Part shown: piece after piece, positions 8,052 through 15,917 of the stretch | Numbering within the stretch: the first letter of the stretch is position 1 | Layout of the letters: every line of letters begins with the position of its first letter | NCBI RefSeq assembly: GCF_026343185.1 | Contig: NZ_JAPEMA010000001.1 | Location: forward strand, 2,108,001 to 2,172,000 | Source of the DNA: Streptomyces sp. NBC_00091 | GTDB taxonomy: Bacteria; Actinomycetota; Actinomycetes; Streptomycetales; Streptomycetaceae | Direction of reading: 5' to 3' | DNA: 64,000 nt | Notes under the pieces: model-generated | Told to the model about the DNA's origin: nothing | Seen by the model: only the letters and a program-made list of their open reading frames with translations | The model's database searches: none | Program-made: the position numbers and the translations under genes

Positions 8052-9202
8052 CGCCCCTTCGGCAGGCCGAGGATCCGCTCGGCCACGATGTTCCGCTGGA
8101 TCTGGGAGGTGCCCGCCGCGATGGTGTACGAGAGCGACGAGAGCCGGTCCAGGACCCACTCCTCCTCGAGGGACAGGGCCGAGGATCCCAGGACCGCCGC
8201 GGCCGCCTCGTACAGCTCCTGCCGCGCGTGCGAGTACGCCAGCTTGAAGACGCTGCCCCCCGTACCCGGGACGCCGCCCGAGCGCTGTGAGGCGCTGACG
8301 TTCCACTGCGTCAGCCGCCAGAGGGCCCCGAATTCCCCGTAGAGCCGTCCCAGGGTGCGACGTATCACGGGATCGTCCCAGCGGCCGTTGTCCTTCGCCG
8401 TACGGGCCAGCCGCGCGAGCGTCCGCCGGCAGGCGACGACCTCGCCGACGAAGGCGGTGCCGCGCTCGAAGGACAGGGTCACCATCGTGACCCGCCAGCC
8501 GTCGTTCTCCGCGCCGACCCGGTTGGCGACCGGGACGCGGACCTCGTCCAGGAACACCTCCGCGAACTCGGCCGATCCGGCGAGGGTGCGCAGCGGCCGG
8601 ACCGTGACCCCCGGCGCGTCCATCGGCATGGCCAGCCAGGAGATCCCCCGGTGTTTCGGGGCCTGCGCGTCGGTGCGCACCAGCAGCTCGCACCAGTCGG
8701 CGACCTCGGCGTGCGAGGTCCAGATCTTCGATCCGGTGACCACGTACGCGTCCCCGTCGCGCACCGCCCTCGTGCGCAGGGAGGCCAGGTCGGAGCCGGC
8801 GTCGGGCTCGCTGAAGCCCTGGCACCACACCTCGTCCCCGCGCAGTACGGGCGGCAGCCAGCGCGCCCGCTGCTCGGCCGTGCCCTCGGCGGCGATGGTG
8901 GGTCCCGCGTGCAGCAGGCCGACGAAGTTGGCGCCGACGTACGGGGCTCCCGCGCGCTCGGTCTCCTCGAGGAAGATCAGGTGCTGGGTCGGGGTGGCGC
9001 CCCGGCCGCCGGCGTCGAGGGGCCAGTGCAGGCCCGCGTACCCGGCGTCGTAGAGCCGGCGCTGCCAGCCGAGGTCGTAGGCGCGGCGGCCCGGCCAGTC
9101 CTCCGGTGCGGGCTTGGCGGGCAGCTCGGGCAGCGCCTTGGCCAGCCACTCGCGCAGCCGGGCGCGGAAGTCCTGCTCCTCCTCGGTGTAGGCGAGGTCC
9201 AT
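8048..9202 (-). CDS. Acyl-CoA dehydrogenase, full-length subunit
   Basis: A 384-aa FAD-dependent acyl-CoA dehydrogenase. The N-terminal helical domain covers about residues 1-120, the beta domain includes WCQGFSEPDAGSDLAS and TGSKIWTSHA, and the C-terminal helical domain ends with AGTSQIQRNIVAERILGLPK. The reaction is alpha,beta-desaturation of an acyl-CoA. The ATG overlaps the amidohydrolase stop (ATGA), and its own stop overlaps the start of the short dehydrogenase, so the three genes are translationally coupled. The substrate is probably the CoA ester made by the divergent ligase. Confidence 0.92.
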   Translation of the reverse strand: MDLAYTEEEQDFRARLREWLAKALPELPAKPAPEDWPGRRAYDLGWQRRLYDAGYAGLHWPLDAGGRGATPTQHLIFLEETERAGAPYVGANFVGLLHAGPTIAAEGTAEQRARWLPPVLRGDEVWCQGFSEPDAGSDLASLRTRAVRDGDAYVVTGSKIWTSHAEVADWCELLVRTDAQAPKHRGISWLAMPMDAPGVTVRPLRTLAGSAEFAEVFLDEVRVPVANRVGAENDGWRVTMVTLSFERGTAFVGEVVACRRTLARLARTAKDNGRWDDPVIRRTLGRLYGEFGALWRLTQWNVSASQRSGGVPGTGGSVFKLAYSHARQELYEAAAAVLGSSALSLEEEWVLDRLSSLSYTIAAGTSQIQRNIVAERILGLPKGR

Positions 9203-10404
9203 CAGCGGTCCCGGTCGAAGGACAGGCCCAGCATGCGGATGGCGTTGCCGCGCATCAGCTTGTACACGGTCTCCTCGTCCAGGCCCCGCACGTGGTCGAG
9301 GGCGACCTCCTTGGTGTGCGGGAAGGTCGAGTCCACGTGCGGGTAGTCGGTCTCGAAGGTGGCGTTGTCGCGGCCGACCACGTCCAGCGAGGCGATGCCG
9401 TGCTTGTCGCGGAAGAAGCAGCAGAAGATCTGCCGGTAGTAGTACGTGGACGGCGGCTCGGGGATCAGGTCCTTGACCCCGCCCCAGGCGCGGTGCTCCT
9501 GCCACACGTCGTCGGCGCGCTCCAGGGCGTAGGGGATCCAGCCCATCTGGCCTTCGCTGTAGGCGAGTTTGAGCGTCGGGAACTTCACCAGGACCCCGCT
9601 GAAGAGGAAGTCCATCATCGAGGCCATGGCGTTGTTGAAGCTCAGCGAGGCCTGGACGGCGGGCGGTGCGTCGGGGGAGGCGGCGGGCATCTGGGAGGAG
9701 GACCCGATGTGCATGTTCACGACCGTGCCGGTCTCCTGGCAGACGGCGAAGAAGGGGTCCCAGTACCCGGAGTGGATGGACGGCAGCCCCAGGTGGGTCG
9801 GGATCTCGGAGAAGGTCACCGCGCGCACGCCCCGGGCGGCGTTGCGGCGGATCTCGGCGACGGCCAGGTCGATGTCCCACAGCGGGATGATGCACAGCGG
9901 GATCAGCCGGCCGCCGCTGTCGCCGCACCACTCCTCGACCATCCAGTCGTTGTACGCGCGCACGCAGGCGAGGGCCACTTCCTTGTCGTGGGCCTCCGCG
10001 AAGGTCTGGCCGCAGAAGCGCGGGAAGGTGGGGAAGCACAGGGAGGCCTCGACGTGGTTGAGGTCCATGTCGAGGAGCCGCGCCTTGGGGTCCCAGCAGC
10101 CGCGCCGCATCTCCTCGCGGGTGATGCCCTCCAGGGTCATGTCGTCGCGGTCGAAGCCGACGGCGGCGATGTTGCGCTTGTACGGGAACTTCAGGTCCTC
10201 GTAGATCCACCAGTCGGTCGGCGGGCCGTCGGGATCCATGGAGATCACGTACTTGCCGCCGGTGTACTCCAGCTCGCCGATCCCGGCGGTGAGCGCCTTG
10301 GGCCCGCGGTCCCGGTACTTGGCGGGCAGCCACACGTCGAAGAGGTGGGCGGGCTCGATCACGTGGTCGTCGACGCTGATGATCCGAGGCAGTTCCAGTC
10401 CCAT
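9202..10404 (-). CDS. Amidohydrolase-family metal-dependent hydrolase (ACMSD-like)
   Basis: A 400-aa TIM-barrel protein of the amidohydrolase_2 family. The start IISVDDHVIEP supplies the first metal-binding motif, MDLNHVEASLCFP lies on a barrel strand, and TDYPHVDSTFPHT near the end carries the metal-ligand Asp/His. Relatives decarboxylate or hydrolyse ring-derived acids. The ATG at 10404 has GGGAG at good distance; a TTG twelve bases upstream is less likely. First gene of the reverse acyl-CoA operon, it faces the ligase gene across a region with two matching operators. Confidence 0.85.
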   Translation of the reverse strand: MGLELPRIISVDDHVIEPAHLFDVWLPAKYRDRGPKALTAGIGELEYTGGKYVISMDPDGPPTDWWIYEDLKFPYKRNIAAVGFDRDDMTLEGITREEMRRGCWDPKARLLDMDLNHVEASLCFPTFPRFCGQTFAEAHDKEVALACVRAYNDWMVEEWCGDSGGRLIPLCIIPLWDIDLAVAEIRRNAARGVRAVTFSEIPTHLGLPSIHSGYWDPFFAVCQETGTVVNMHIGSSSQMPAASPDAPPAVQASLSFNNAMASMMDFLFSGVLVKFPTLKLAYSEGQMGWIPYALERADDVWQEHRAWGGVKDLIPEPPSTYYYRQIFCCFFRDKHGIASLDVVGRDNATFETDYPHVDSTFPHTKEVALDHVRGLDEETVYKLMRGNAIRMLGLSFDRDR

Positions 10405-10418
10405 GCTCGCTCCCAAAT

Positions 10419-10433
10419 CTGATGGCTCGTCAG
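10419..10433. promoter_or_regulatory. TetR-type operator-like palindrome, proximal to amidohydrolase
   Basis: CTGATGGCTCGTCAG is an inverted repeat (CTGAY-N5-GTCAG) 15 bases upstream of the amidohydrolase start. A second version lies at 10497-10511. This CTGAC...GTCAG layout is common for TetR regulators of fatty-acid and CoA-ester genes in actinobacteria. Confidence 0.6.
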
Positions 10434-10496
10434 AAACAAGCTAGCCCCGCCACCCCTGGACCGACAAGCGCCGGAGCCCTACGCTCTGCCCTTGAT

Positions 10497-10511
10497 CTGA
10501 CTAACCGTCAG
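10497..10511. promoter_or_regulatory. TetR-type operator-like palindrome, proximal to acyl-CoA ligase
   Basis: CTGACTAACCGTCAG is a perfect inverted repeat with 5-bp arms. It lies 17 bases before the ATG of the ligase and 78 bp, centre to centre, from the other copy. Together they would let one repressor control both divergent transcripts. No TetR gene adjoins this cluster. Confidence 0.65.
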
Positions 10512-10528
10512 CTATGGGGAGGTCTGGG

Positions 10529-12103
10529 ATGACGGACACCGCGACCGGCACCGCGGCAGAGCTGAGCCGCTCCCGCACCCTGTGGGAGCTGATCGCCCGC
10601 CGGGCCGCACTGACCCCCGACACCACCGTCCTGATCGAGGCGGCCGAGAACCCGGCGACCGAGAACCCGGCGACCGACCGACGGCTGACCTTCGGGGAGC
10701 TGCGCGAGCGCGCCGAACGCGTCGCGGCGGGCCTGTACGGCATGGGCGTACGCCCCGGCACCGTCGTCGCCTGGCAACTGCCGACCCGCATCGAGACGGT
10801 CCTGCTCTCGGCCGCCCTCGCCCGCCTCGGCGCCGTCCAGTCGCCCGTGATCCCCTTCTACCGCGACCGCGAGGTCGGCTTCGCGCTGCGCGAGTCCAAG
10901 GCGGAGTTCTTCGCCGTACCCGGCACCTGGCGCGGCTTCGACCACACCGCCATGGCCGCCCGGCTCGGCGCGCACGGGGTCTTCGAGGCGTACGCGACCC
11001 TCCCCGACGGCGACCCGGCCGTGCTGCCCCCGCCGCCGGCCGACGGGACCTCCGTCCGCTGGATCTACTGGACCTCCGGCACCACCTCCGACCCCAAGGG
11101 CGTCCTGCACACCGACCGCTCCCTGATCGCGGGCGGCTCCTGCCTCGCCCACGCCCTGCGCCTGACCCCGGCCGACGTCGGCTCGATGGCCTTCCCGTAC
11201 GCGCACATAGCCGGGCCGGACTACACCGTGATGCTGCTGCTGTACGGGTTCCCGGCGGTGCTCTTCGAGAAGTTCGCGATGCCGGACGCCCTGGACGGCT
11301 ACCGCCGCCACCGAGTCACCCTCGCCGGCGGCTCCACCGCCTTCTACTCCATGTTCCTGGCCGAGCAGCGCAAGGACCCGGCCGTCAGGCTCCTGCCGAG
11401 CCTGCGGCTGCTCGCGGGCGGCGGCGCCCCCAAACCCCCGGAGATCTACCACGCGGTCGTCCGCGAGCTGGGCTGCCGGCTGACCCACGGCTACGGCATG
11501 ACCGAGGTCCCGATGATCACCATGGGCTCCCCGGACGACACCCCGGAGAACCTCGCCACCACCGAGGGCCGGCCCCCCGAGGGCATGTCCATCCGCATCA
11601 CCACCCCCGGCGGCACCCCCCTGCCCGCCGGCACCGACGGCGAGGTCCGGCTGCGCGGCGAGGCCGTCTGCCAGGGCTACCTGAGCCGCGCGGACTCCGA
11701 GGGAGCCTTCGACACCGACGGCTACCTGATCACCGGCGACCTGGGCCACCTCACCGCCTCCGGCCACCTGGTCCTCACCGGACGCAGCAAGGACGTGATC
11801 ATCCGCAAGGGCGAGAACATCTCGGCGAAGGAGATCGAGGACCTCCTCCACCAGCTCCCCGGCGTCGGCGACGTGGCCGTCATCGGCCTGCCGGACGAGG
11901 AACGCGGCGAGCGCGTCTGCGCCGTCGTCGAACAGCCGCCCGGCGCCGCCCCCCTCACCCTCCCCCAGGTCACCGCGTACCTGCGCTCGCAGGGGCTGTC
12001 GCCCCACAAACTCCCCGAGCAGCTGGAGCTGATCGACGCGCTGCCCCGCAACGACGCCCTGCGCAAGGTGCTGAAGTACCGGCTGCGCGAGCGCTACGCC
12101 TGA
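10529..12103 (+). CDS. AMP-dependent acyl-CoA synthetase/ligase
   Basis: A 524-aa ANL-superfamily enzyme. The P-loop is WTSGTTSDPKG (181-191), the A5 motif is GYGMTE (about 322), the A7 motif is YLITGDLG, the hinge region is GRSKDVIIRKGENIS, and the acyl-adenylate lysine is in DALRKVLKY near the C-terminus. It activates a carboxylic acid with ATP and CoA. The ATG at 10529 has GGGGAGG six bases upstream; the ATG at 10514 is inside that ribosome-binding region. A short in-frame duplication (ENPAT twice) sits near residue 40. It is divergent from the amidohydrolase/dehydrogenase operon that probably processes the product. Confidence 0.92.
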   Translation: MTDTATGTAAELSRSRTLWELIARRAALTPDTTVLIEAAENPATENPATDRRLTFGELRERAERVAAGLYGMGVRPGTVVAWQLPTRIETVLLSAALARLGAVQSPVIPFYRDREVGFALRESKAEFFAVPGTWRGFDHTAMAARLGAHGVFEAYATLPDGDPAVLPPPPADGTSVRWIYWTSGTTSDPKGVLHTDRSLIAGGSCLAHALRLTPADVGSMAFPYAHIAGPDYTVMLLLYGFPAVLFEKFAMPDALDGYRRHRVTLAGGSTAFYSMFLAEQRKDPAVRLLPSLRLLAGGGAPKPPEIYHAVVRELGCRLTHGYGMTEVPMITMGSPDDTPENLATTEGRPPEGMSIRITTPGGTPLPAGTDGEVRLRGEAVCQGYLSRADSEGAFDTDGYLITGDLGHLTASGHLVLTGRSKDVIIRKGENISAKEIEDLLHQLPGVGDVAVIGLPDEERGERVCAVVEQPPGAAPLTLPQVTAYLRSQGLSPHKLPEQLELIDALPRNDALRKVLKYRLRERYA

Positions 12104-12126
12104 CCCGGGAGCCCCTCCCCGGGGGG

Positions 12127-12154
12127 TGTCACCAAGGTGACAGGCCCCTTGGTG
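12127..12154 (+). promoter_or_regulatory. Mutually exclusive hairpins (attenuator-like element)
   Basis: Two perfect stems share bases: TGTCACC (12127-12133) can pair with GGTGACA (12136-12142), or CACCAAGG (12130-12137) can pair with CCTTGGTG (12147-12154). Only one can form at a time. The element follows the ligase stop and precedes two small ORFs. It may terminate the ligase transcript or switch expression downstream. Confidence 0.45.
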
Positions 12155-12322
12155 CCGGGCCGTTCCCCTTCCCCGGGGCTTTCGACGGCAGCAAGATGGT
12201 GATCACCGGAACGGCGGCGGGAAAGAATCCCGAAGCCGGGGCCGCCGGGGCAACTCGCCCCCGACGCCCGGGCATCCGCCTCCCGGACCACCAGAACCCG
12301 TCGTCAGCCAGGGGGCACCGCC

Positions 12323-12409
12323 ATGTCCAGAACCACCCACAGCCGCATCGCCCGCACCGTCGCCGCCACCACCGGCGCGGTCGCCTCCAGCGGCATCGGG
12401 TGGGACTGA
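12323..12409 (+). CDS. Possible 28-aa leader peptide
   Basis: A 28-codon ORF begins at an ATG preceded by a G-rich stretch (CAGGGGG) and ends five bases before the next start. The peptide is basic and Thr/Ala-rich and ends in SGIGWD. The tight spacing suggests translational coupling to the 92-aa gene. No known family is recognised, and chance occurrence is possible in DNA this GC-rich. Confidence 0.35.
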   Translation: MSRTTHSRIARTVAATTGAVASSGIGWD

Positions 12410-12414
12410 CCGGC

Positions 12415-12693
12415 ATGCTCCTCGTCCGTCTGCCCCTCGTCAACCACACCGGGGCGCCGGGTACGGAGAGCGGGGCGAGCCTCCTCCACGACGCCCTCTG
12501 GGCCCACGCCGGCCCGCAGCACGCCCTCGAACACGTGCGGGTGCGTCCCCTGCCGCAGGGGATGAGCGTGGCCCTCTTCGTCCGGGCCGAGAACGACGAC
12601 CAGGCCCGTGAAAAGGCCCGCGCCCTCCTCGCCACCGTCCTCGGGACGGGCGCGGCCCGCCACTACTCGCTCGGCCCGCTCATCCCGAACTGA
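12415..12693 (+). CDS. Hypothetical 92-aa protein
   Basis: A small soluble protein that reads as a compact alpha/beta domain (MLLVRLPLVNH at the start, then an acidic helix around NDDQAREKARALL). It has no signal peptide. Spacing of five bases after the upstream 28-codon ORF suggests one transcript. I do not recognise the family. Confidence 0.55.
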   Translation: MLLVRLPLVNHTGAPGTESGASLLHDALWAHAGPQHALEHVRVRPLPQGMSVALFVRAENDDQAREKARALLATVLGTGAARHYSLGPLIPN

Positions 12694-12988
12694 CCCGCCG
12701 CCCGGCACCCCTGCCGCAGCGCCCCGACCACGTCACCGCTCGACCCGCACCACCGCGCCACCGCCCCACCGCTCGACCCGCCCCACCGCGCCACCACCGC
12801 GCCGCCGCCGCCCGTCCGACCGCTGTTCCTGCAGGGCAGCCGTCACCGCCGGCGACCGGGCCACCGCGCCGCTTCACCCCGCTCCCGGGCCAAGGCGCGG
12901 GCCGGCCCCGCCGGCTCGGCAGCACCGCCCCACCACACTTCCCCGGCCCTGATGCCTCGGGCCGCCATGTCCTCCTGGAGACACCACC
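12694..12988. other. Low-complexity intergenic region
   Basis: About 295 bases dominated by CCACCGC-type simple sequence, especially 12720-12815. No supported gene is seen on either strand. The promoter of the secreted CHAP protein must lie towards its 3' end; no clear -35/-10 pair stands out. Confidence 0.5.
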
Positions 12989-14443
12989 ATGACCGCGCGT
13001 CGCTCCTCCCGCATGCTCACCGTCGCCCTCACCTCCCTCGTCGCCGCGCCGCTGCTGGCCGTCGCCCTGCCCGCCGTCTCGGCGCAGGCGGAGTCCCAGA
13101 CCGTCGCCTCGATCGCCCGGGCCGAGGTCGGCGGCACCTGCGGCGACTACAACTGCCAGTACTCCAACGCCTGGTGCGCCGAGTTCACCCGCTGGGTGTG
13201 GAACAAGGCCGGCGCGAACACGTCCGGCATCAGCGCGGCGGCTGTCAGCATCTACCAGTACGGCAAGAACAAGGGCACGCTGCACAGCACCCCGCAGGTC
13301 GGCGACGCGGTCCTCTACGACAGGGACGGCAACCTCAACGACGGCGAGGCCGACCACGTCAACATCGTCGTGGCGGTCTCCGGGGACAGCATCCAGACCG
13401 TCGGCGGCAACGAGAGCGGCGGCGTGCGCTTCCGCGAGTGGTTCAACTGGAAGACCAACTCCAGCCCGGTCGGCGCCGGCCGCGCACTGGCCTTCATCGG
13501 CCCGGCCGGCCTGGCCGAGACCCCCGAGACCCCGGTCAGCCAGGGCGGCGACCTCTACCACGCGATCCGCGACGCCGCCGGCAGCTGGACCTCCTTCCAG
13601 CCGCTGAACGGCGCGAACGGCGCGTCCTTCTTCAACGCCACGGAGGAGTCGATCGCCGCGACCCCGGACGGGTCGACCCAGACGCTGGCCACCGGCAAGG
13701 ACGGCAACCTCTACCACACGGCCCGCTACCCCGACGGCACCTGGCAGGGCTGGAACCGCATGGACGGCGTGGGCAGCGCCGCCTCCTTCGCCGCACAGGG
13801 CCAGTCGCTCGCCGGCATGCCCAACGGCGACGCCCAGAGCATGAGCATCGGCAACGACGGCAAGGTCTACCACAACACCCGCTTCAAGAACGGCACCTGG
13901 CAGGGCTGGAACCAGGTCGGCGACTGGCAGGCCAAGAAGGTCGCCGCGGCGGGTCTGCCCGACGGCAGCATGCAGTCCCTGATCGTCGGGAACGACGGGA
14001 ACGTCTACCACAACGTCCGCAAGACGGACGGCACCTGGCAGGGCTGGTACGCCACCGCCGGCGCGGGCACCGCCCCGACCTTCGCCGCGAGCAACATCGC
14101 CATCGCCGGCCTGCCCAACGGTGACGCCCAGCTCCTCGCGGTCGGCAACGACGGCAACACCTGGCACAACATCCGCAAGGCCGACGGCACCTGGCAGGGC
14201 TGGAGCCGCATGGACGGCGCGAACGGCGCCGCCACCTTCGCCGCGAGCAGCGTGGCCATCACGGGCCTGCCGAACGGCGACGCCCAGCTCCTCGCCGTCG
14301 GCAACGACGGCAAGGCCTGGCACAACATCCGCAACGCGGCCGGCCAGTGGCAGGGCTGGAAGACCACCGGCATGGGCGCCCACAAGGTCAGCCTGACCGG
14401 CACGCCGGACGGCGCCGCGCAGATGCTCGTCACCCGCAACTGA
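12989..14443 (+). CDS. Secreted CHAP-domain cell-wall hydrolase with C-terminal repeat domain
   Basis: A 484-aa exported protein. A signal peptide with arginines at 4-8 and a hydrophobic core ends near SAQA (31-34). The CHAP domain (about 40-170) has the catalytic Cys in NAWCAEFTRW (C63) and His in EADHVNIVV (H123), typical of peptidoglycan amidases/endopeptidases. Residues 185-484 hold about six repeats of the form YHxxRxxDGTWQGW with GNDG turns, which looks like a lectin-like beta-propeller that could bind wall sugars. The next gene has the same C-terminal domain on a different catalytic head. Confidence 0.88.
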   Translation: MTARRSSRMLTVALTSLVAAPLLAVALPAVSAQAESQTVASIARAEVGGTCGDYNCQYSNAWCAEFTRWVWNKAGANTSGISAAAVSIYQYGKNKGTLHSTPQVGDAVLYDRDGNLNDGEADHVNIVVAVSGDSIQTVGGNESGGVRFREWFNWKTNSSPVGAGRALAFIGPAGLAETPETPVSQGGDLYHAIRDAAGSWTSFQPLNGANGASFFNATEESIAATPDGSTQTLATGKDGNLYHTARYPDGTWQGWNRMDGVGSAASFAAQGQSLAGMPNGDAQSMSIGNDGKVYHNTRFKNGTWQGWNQVGDWQAKKVAAAGLPDGSMQSLIVGNDGNVYHNVRKTDGTWQGWYATAGAGTAPTFAASNIAIAGLPNGDAQLLAVGNDGNTWHNIRKADGTWQGWSRMDGANGAATFAASSVAITGLPNGDAQLLAVGNDGKAWHNIRNAAGQWQGWKTTGMGAHKVSLTGTPDGAAQMLVTRN

Positions 14444-14449
14444 CCCGCC

Positions 14450-14477
14450 GGCCGGCCCGCCTCACGGCGGGCCGGCC
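14450..14477 (+). terminator. Terminator hairpin after the CHAP gene
   Basis: A perfect 12-bp stem (GGCCGGCCCGCC / GGCGGGCCGGCC) with a TCAC loop begins seven bases after the stop codon. There is no U-tract, as is usual in Streptomyces. Confidence 0.65.
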
Positions 14478-14548
14478 CCGCCGGGGCGCCCCGCGCCCCG
14501 GCCCCCGCCTGCCGCCGCCCTCCCCAGACCGCCGAGAAGAGACCTCCG

Positions 14549-15829
14549 ATGTCCCGCCGCCGCGCCTTCGCCACCGCAACCGCCACCGTCCTCGCCGCCG
14601 TCGCCCTGTCCACGGTCGCCACCGGCTCCTCGCAGGCCGCCTCCGTCGCCACCTGGGACAAGGTGGCCCAGTGCGAGAGCACCAACAACTGGAGCATCAA
14701 CACCGGCAACGGCTACTACGGCGGCCTCCAGATACTGAAGAGCACCTGGGACGCCTACGGCGGCACGCAGTACGCGGCCTACCCCCACCAGGCCAGCAAG
14801 CAGCAGCAGATCCTGACCGCGGAGAAGATCCTCGCCGGGCAGGGCGCGGGCGCCTGGGGCAGCTGCGGTTCGGCCGCGGGCCTGGCGTACGACCACGCGG
14901 ACCCGTACCCGGCGGCCCCCGTCAGCCAGGCGGGCGACTTCTACCACGCGATCCGCGCCGCCGACGGCGGCTGGAGCGGCTTCAAGCCGCTGGGCGGCGC
15001 GAACGGCGCGGAGTTCTTCAACGGCTCGCAGGAGGCCATCACCGCGACCCCCGACGGTTCCGTGCAGGTCCTCGGCACCGGCAAGGACGGCAACCTCTAC
15101 CACACGGCCCGCTACCCGGACGGCTCCTGGCAGGGCTGGAACCGCATGGACGGCGTGGGCGGCGCGGCCTCCTTCGCCGCGCAGGGCGAGGCGATCGCGG
15201 GCATGCCCAACGGCGACGCGCAGATCATGGCGATCGGCGGCGACGGGAAGATCTACCACAACGCCCGCTACAAGAGCGGCTCCTGGCAGGGCTGGAACCA
15301 GGTCGGCGACTGGCAGGCCAAGAAGGTCGCCGCGGCCGCCCTCCCCAACGGGGACCTCCAGATCCTGATCACCGGCACCGACGGGAACGTCTACCACAAC
15401 GTCCGCAAGGCCGACGGCACCTGGCAGGGCTGGAACGGCGTCGCGGGCGTGGGCAGCGCCGCGACCTTCGCCGCGGGCAACGTCGCCATCGCCGGCCTGC
15501 CGAACGGTGACGCGCAGCTCCTCGCGGTCGGCAACGACGGCAACACGTACCACAACATCCGCAGGGCGGACGGTACGTGGCAGGGCTGGAACCGGATGGA
15601 CGGCGCGAACGGCGCGGCCTCCTTCGCCGCGAGCAGCGTGGCCATCACGGGCCTGCCGAACGGCGACGCCCAGCTCCTCGCCGTCGGCAACGACGGCAAG
15701 GCCTGGCACAACATCCGCAACGCGGCCGGCCAGTGGCAGGGCTGGAAGACCACCGGCTTCGGCGCCCAGAAGGCGGGCATCACCGGCACCCCGAGCGGTG
15801 ACGCCCAGCTCCTCGTCACCCGCAGCTGA
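14549..15829 (+). CDS. Secreted Rpf-like transglycosylase with C-terminal repeat domain
   Basis: A 426-aa exported protein. The signal peptide ends near SQAA (28-31). Residues 33-107 form a resuscitation-promoting-factor domain: [11 protein letters not shown] gives the catalytic Glu (E43), followed by [14 protein letters not shown] and the C-terminal cysteine in WGSCGS. Rpf proteins cut glycan strands and promote spore germination and outgrowth. Residues 130-426 repeat the YHxxRxxDGxWQGW domain of the upstream CHAP protein almost residue for residue. The pair probably targets two wall-cutting activities to the same ligand. Confidence 0.9.
   Translation: MSRRRAFATATATVLAAVALSTVATGSSQAASVATWDKVAQCESTNNWSINTGNGYYGGLQILKSTWDAYGGTQYAAYPHQASKQQQILTAEKILAGQGAGAWGSCGSAAGLAYDHADPYPAAPVSQAGDFYHAIRAADGGWSGFKPLGGANGAEFFNGSQEAITATPDGSVQVLGTGKDGNLYHTARYPDGSWQGWNRMDGVGGAASFAAQGEAIAGMPNGDAQIMAIGGDGKIYHNARYKSGSWQGWNQVGDWQAKKVAAAALPNGDLQILITGTDGNVYHNVRKADGTWQGWNGVAGVGSAATFAAGNVAIAGLPNGDAQLLAVGNDGNTYHNIRRADGTWQGWNRMDGANGAASFAASSVAITGLPNGDAQLLAVGNDGKAWHNIRNAAGQWQGWKTTGFGAQKAGITGTPSGDAQLLVTRS
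15621..15757. repeat. 137-bp segment identical to 14235-14371
   Basis: The last propeller repeats of the CHAP and Rpf genes are identical over 137 bases, including synonymous positions. More distant repeats within each gene differ at many third positions. This points to recent gene conversion or duplication between the tandem genes. Confidence 0.85.
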
Positions 15830-15844
15830 CCACCGGAACCTCAC

Positions 15845-15884
15845 CGCCGTACGCGGCTCCACTTCCCCGGAGCCGCGTACGGCG
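15845..15884. terminator. Bidirectional terminator between Rpf and anti-sigma genes
   Basis: A perfect 16-bp stem (CGCCGTACGCGGCTCC / GGAGCCGCGTACGGCG) with an 8-base loop lies between two convergent genes, so it can serve both transcripts. Confidence 0.75.
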
Positions 15885-15917
15885 TTCCCGCGTTCCCGCC
15901 GTCCCGCCTTCCCGCGG

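Noticed and set aside
12155..12322. Possible c-di-AMP (ydaO-type) riboswitch before the cell-wall hydrolases
   Set aside because: Segments such as AGAACCCGTC and GGAAAGAATCCCG resemble pieces of the consensus, but the conserved GCTAACC core is missing and two genes intervene before the CHAP gene. A covariance search would be decisive.
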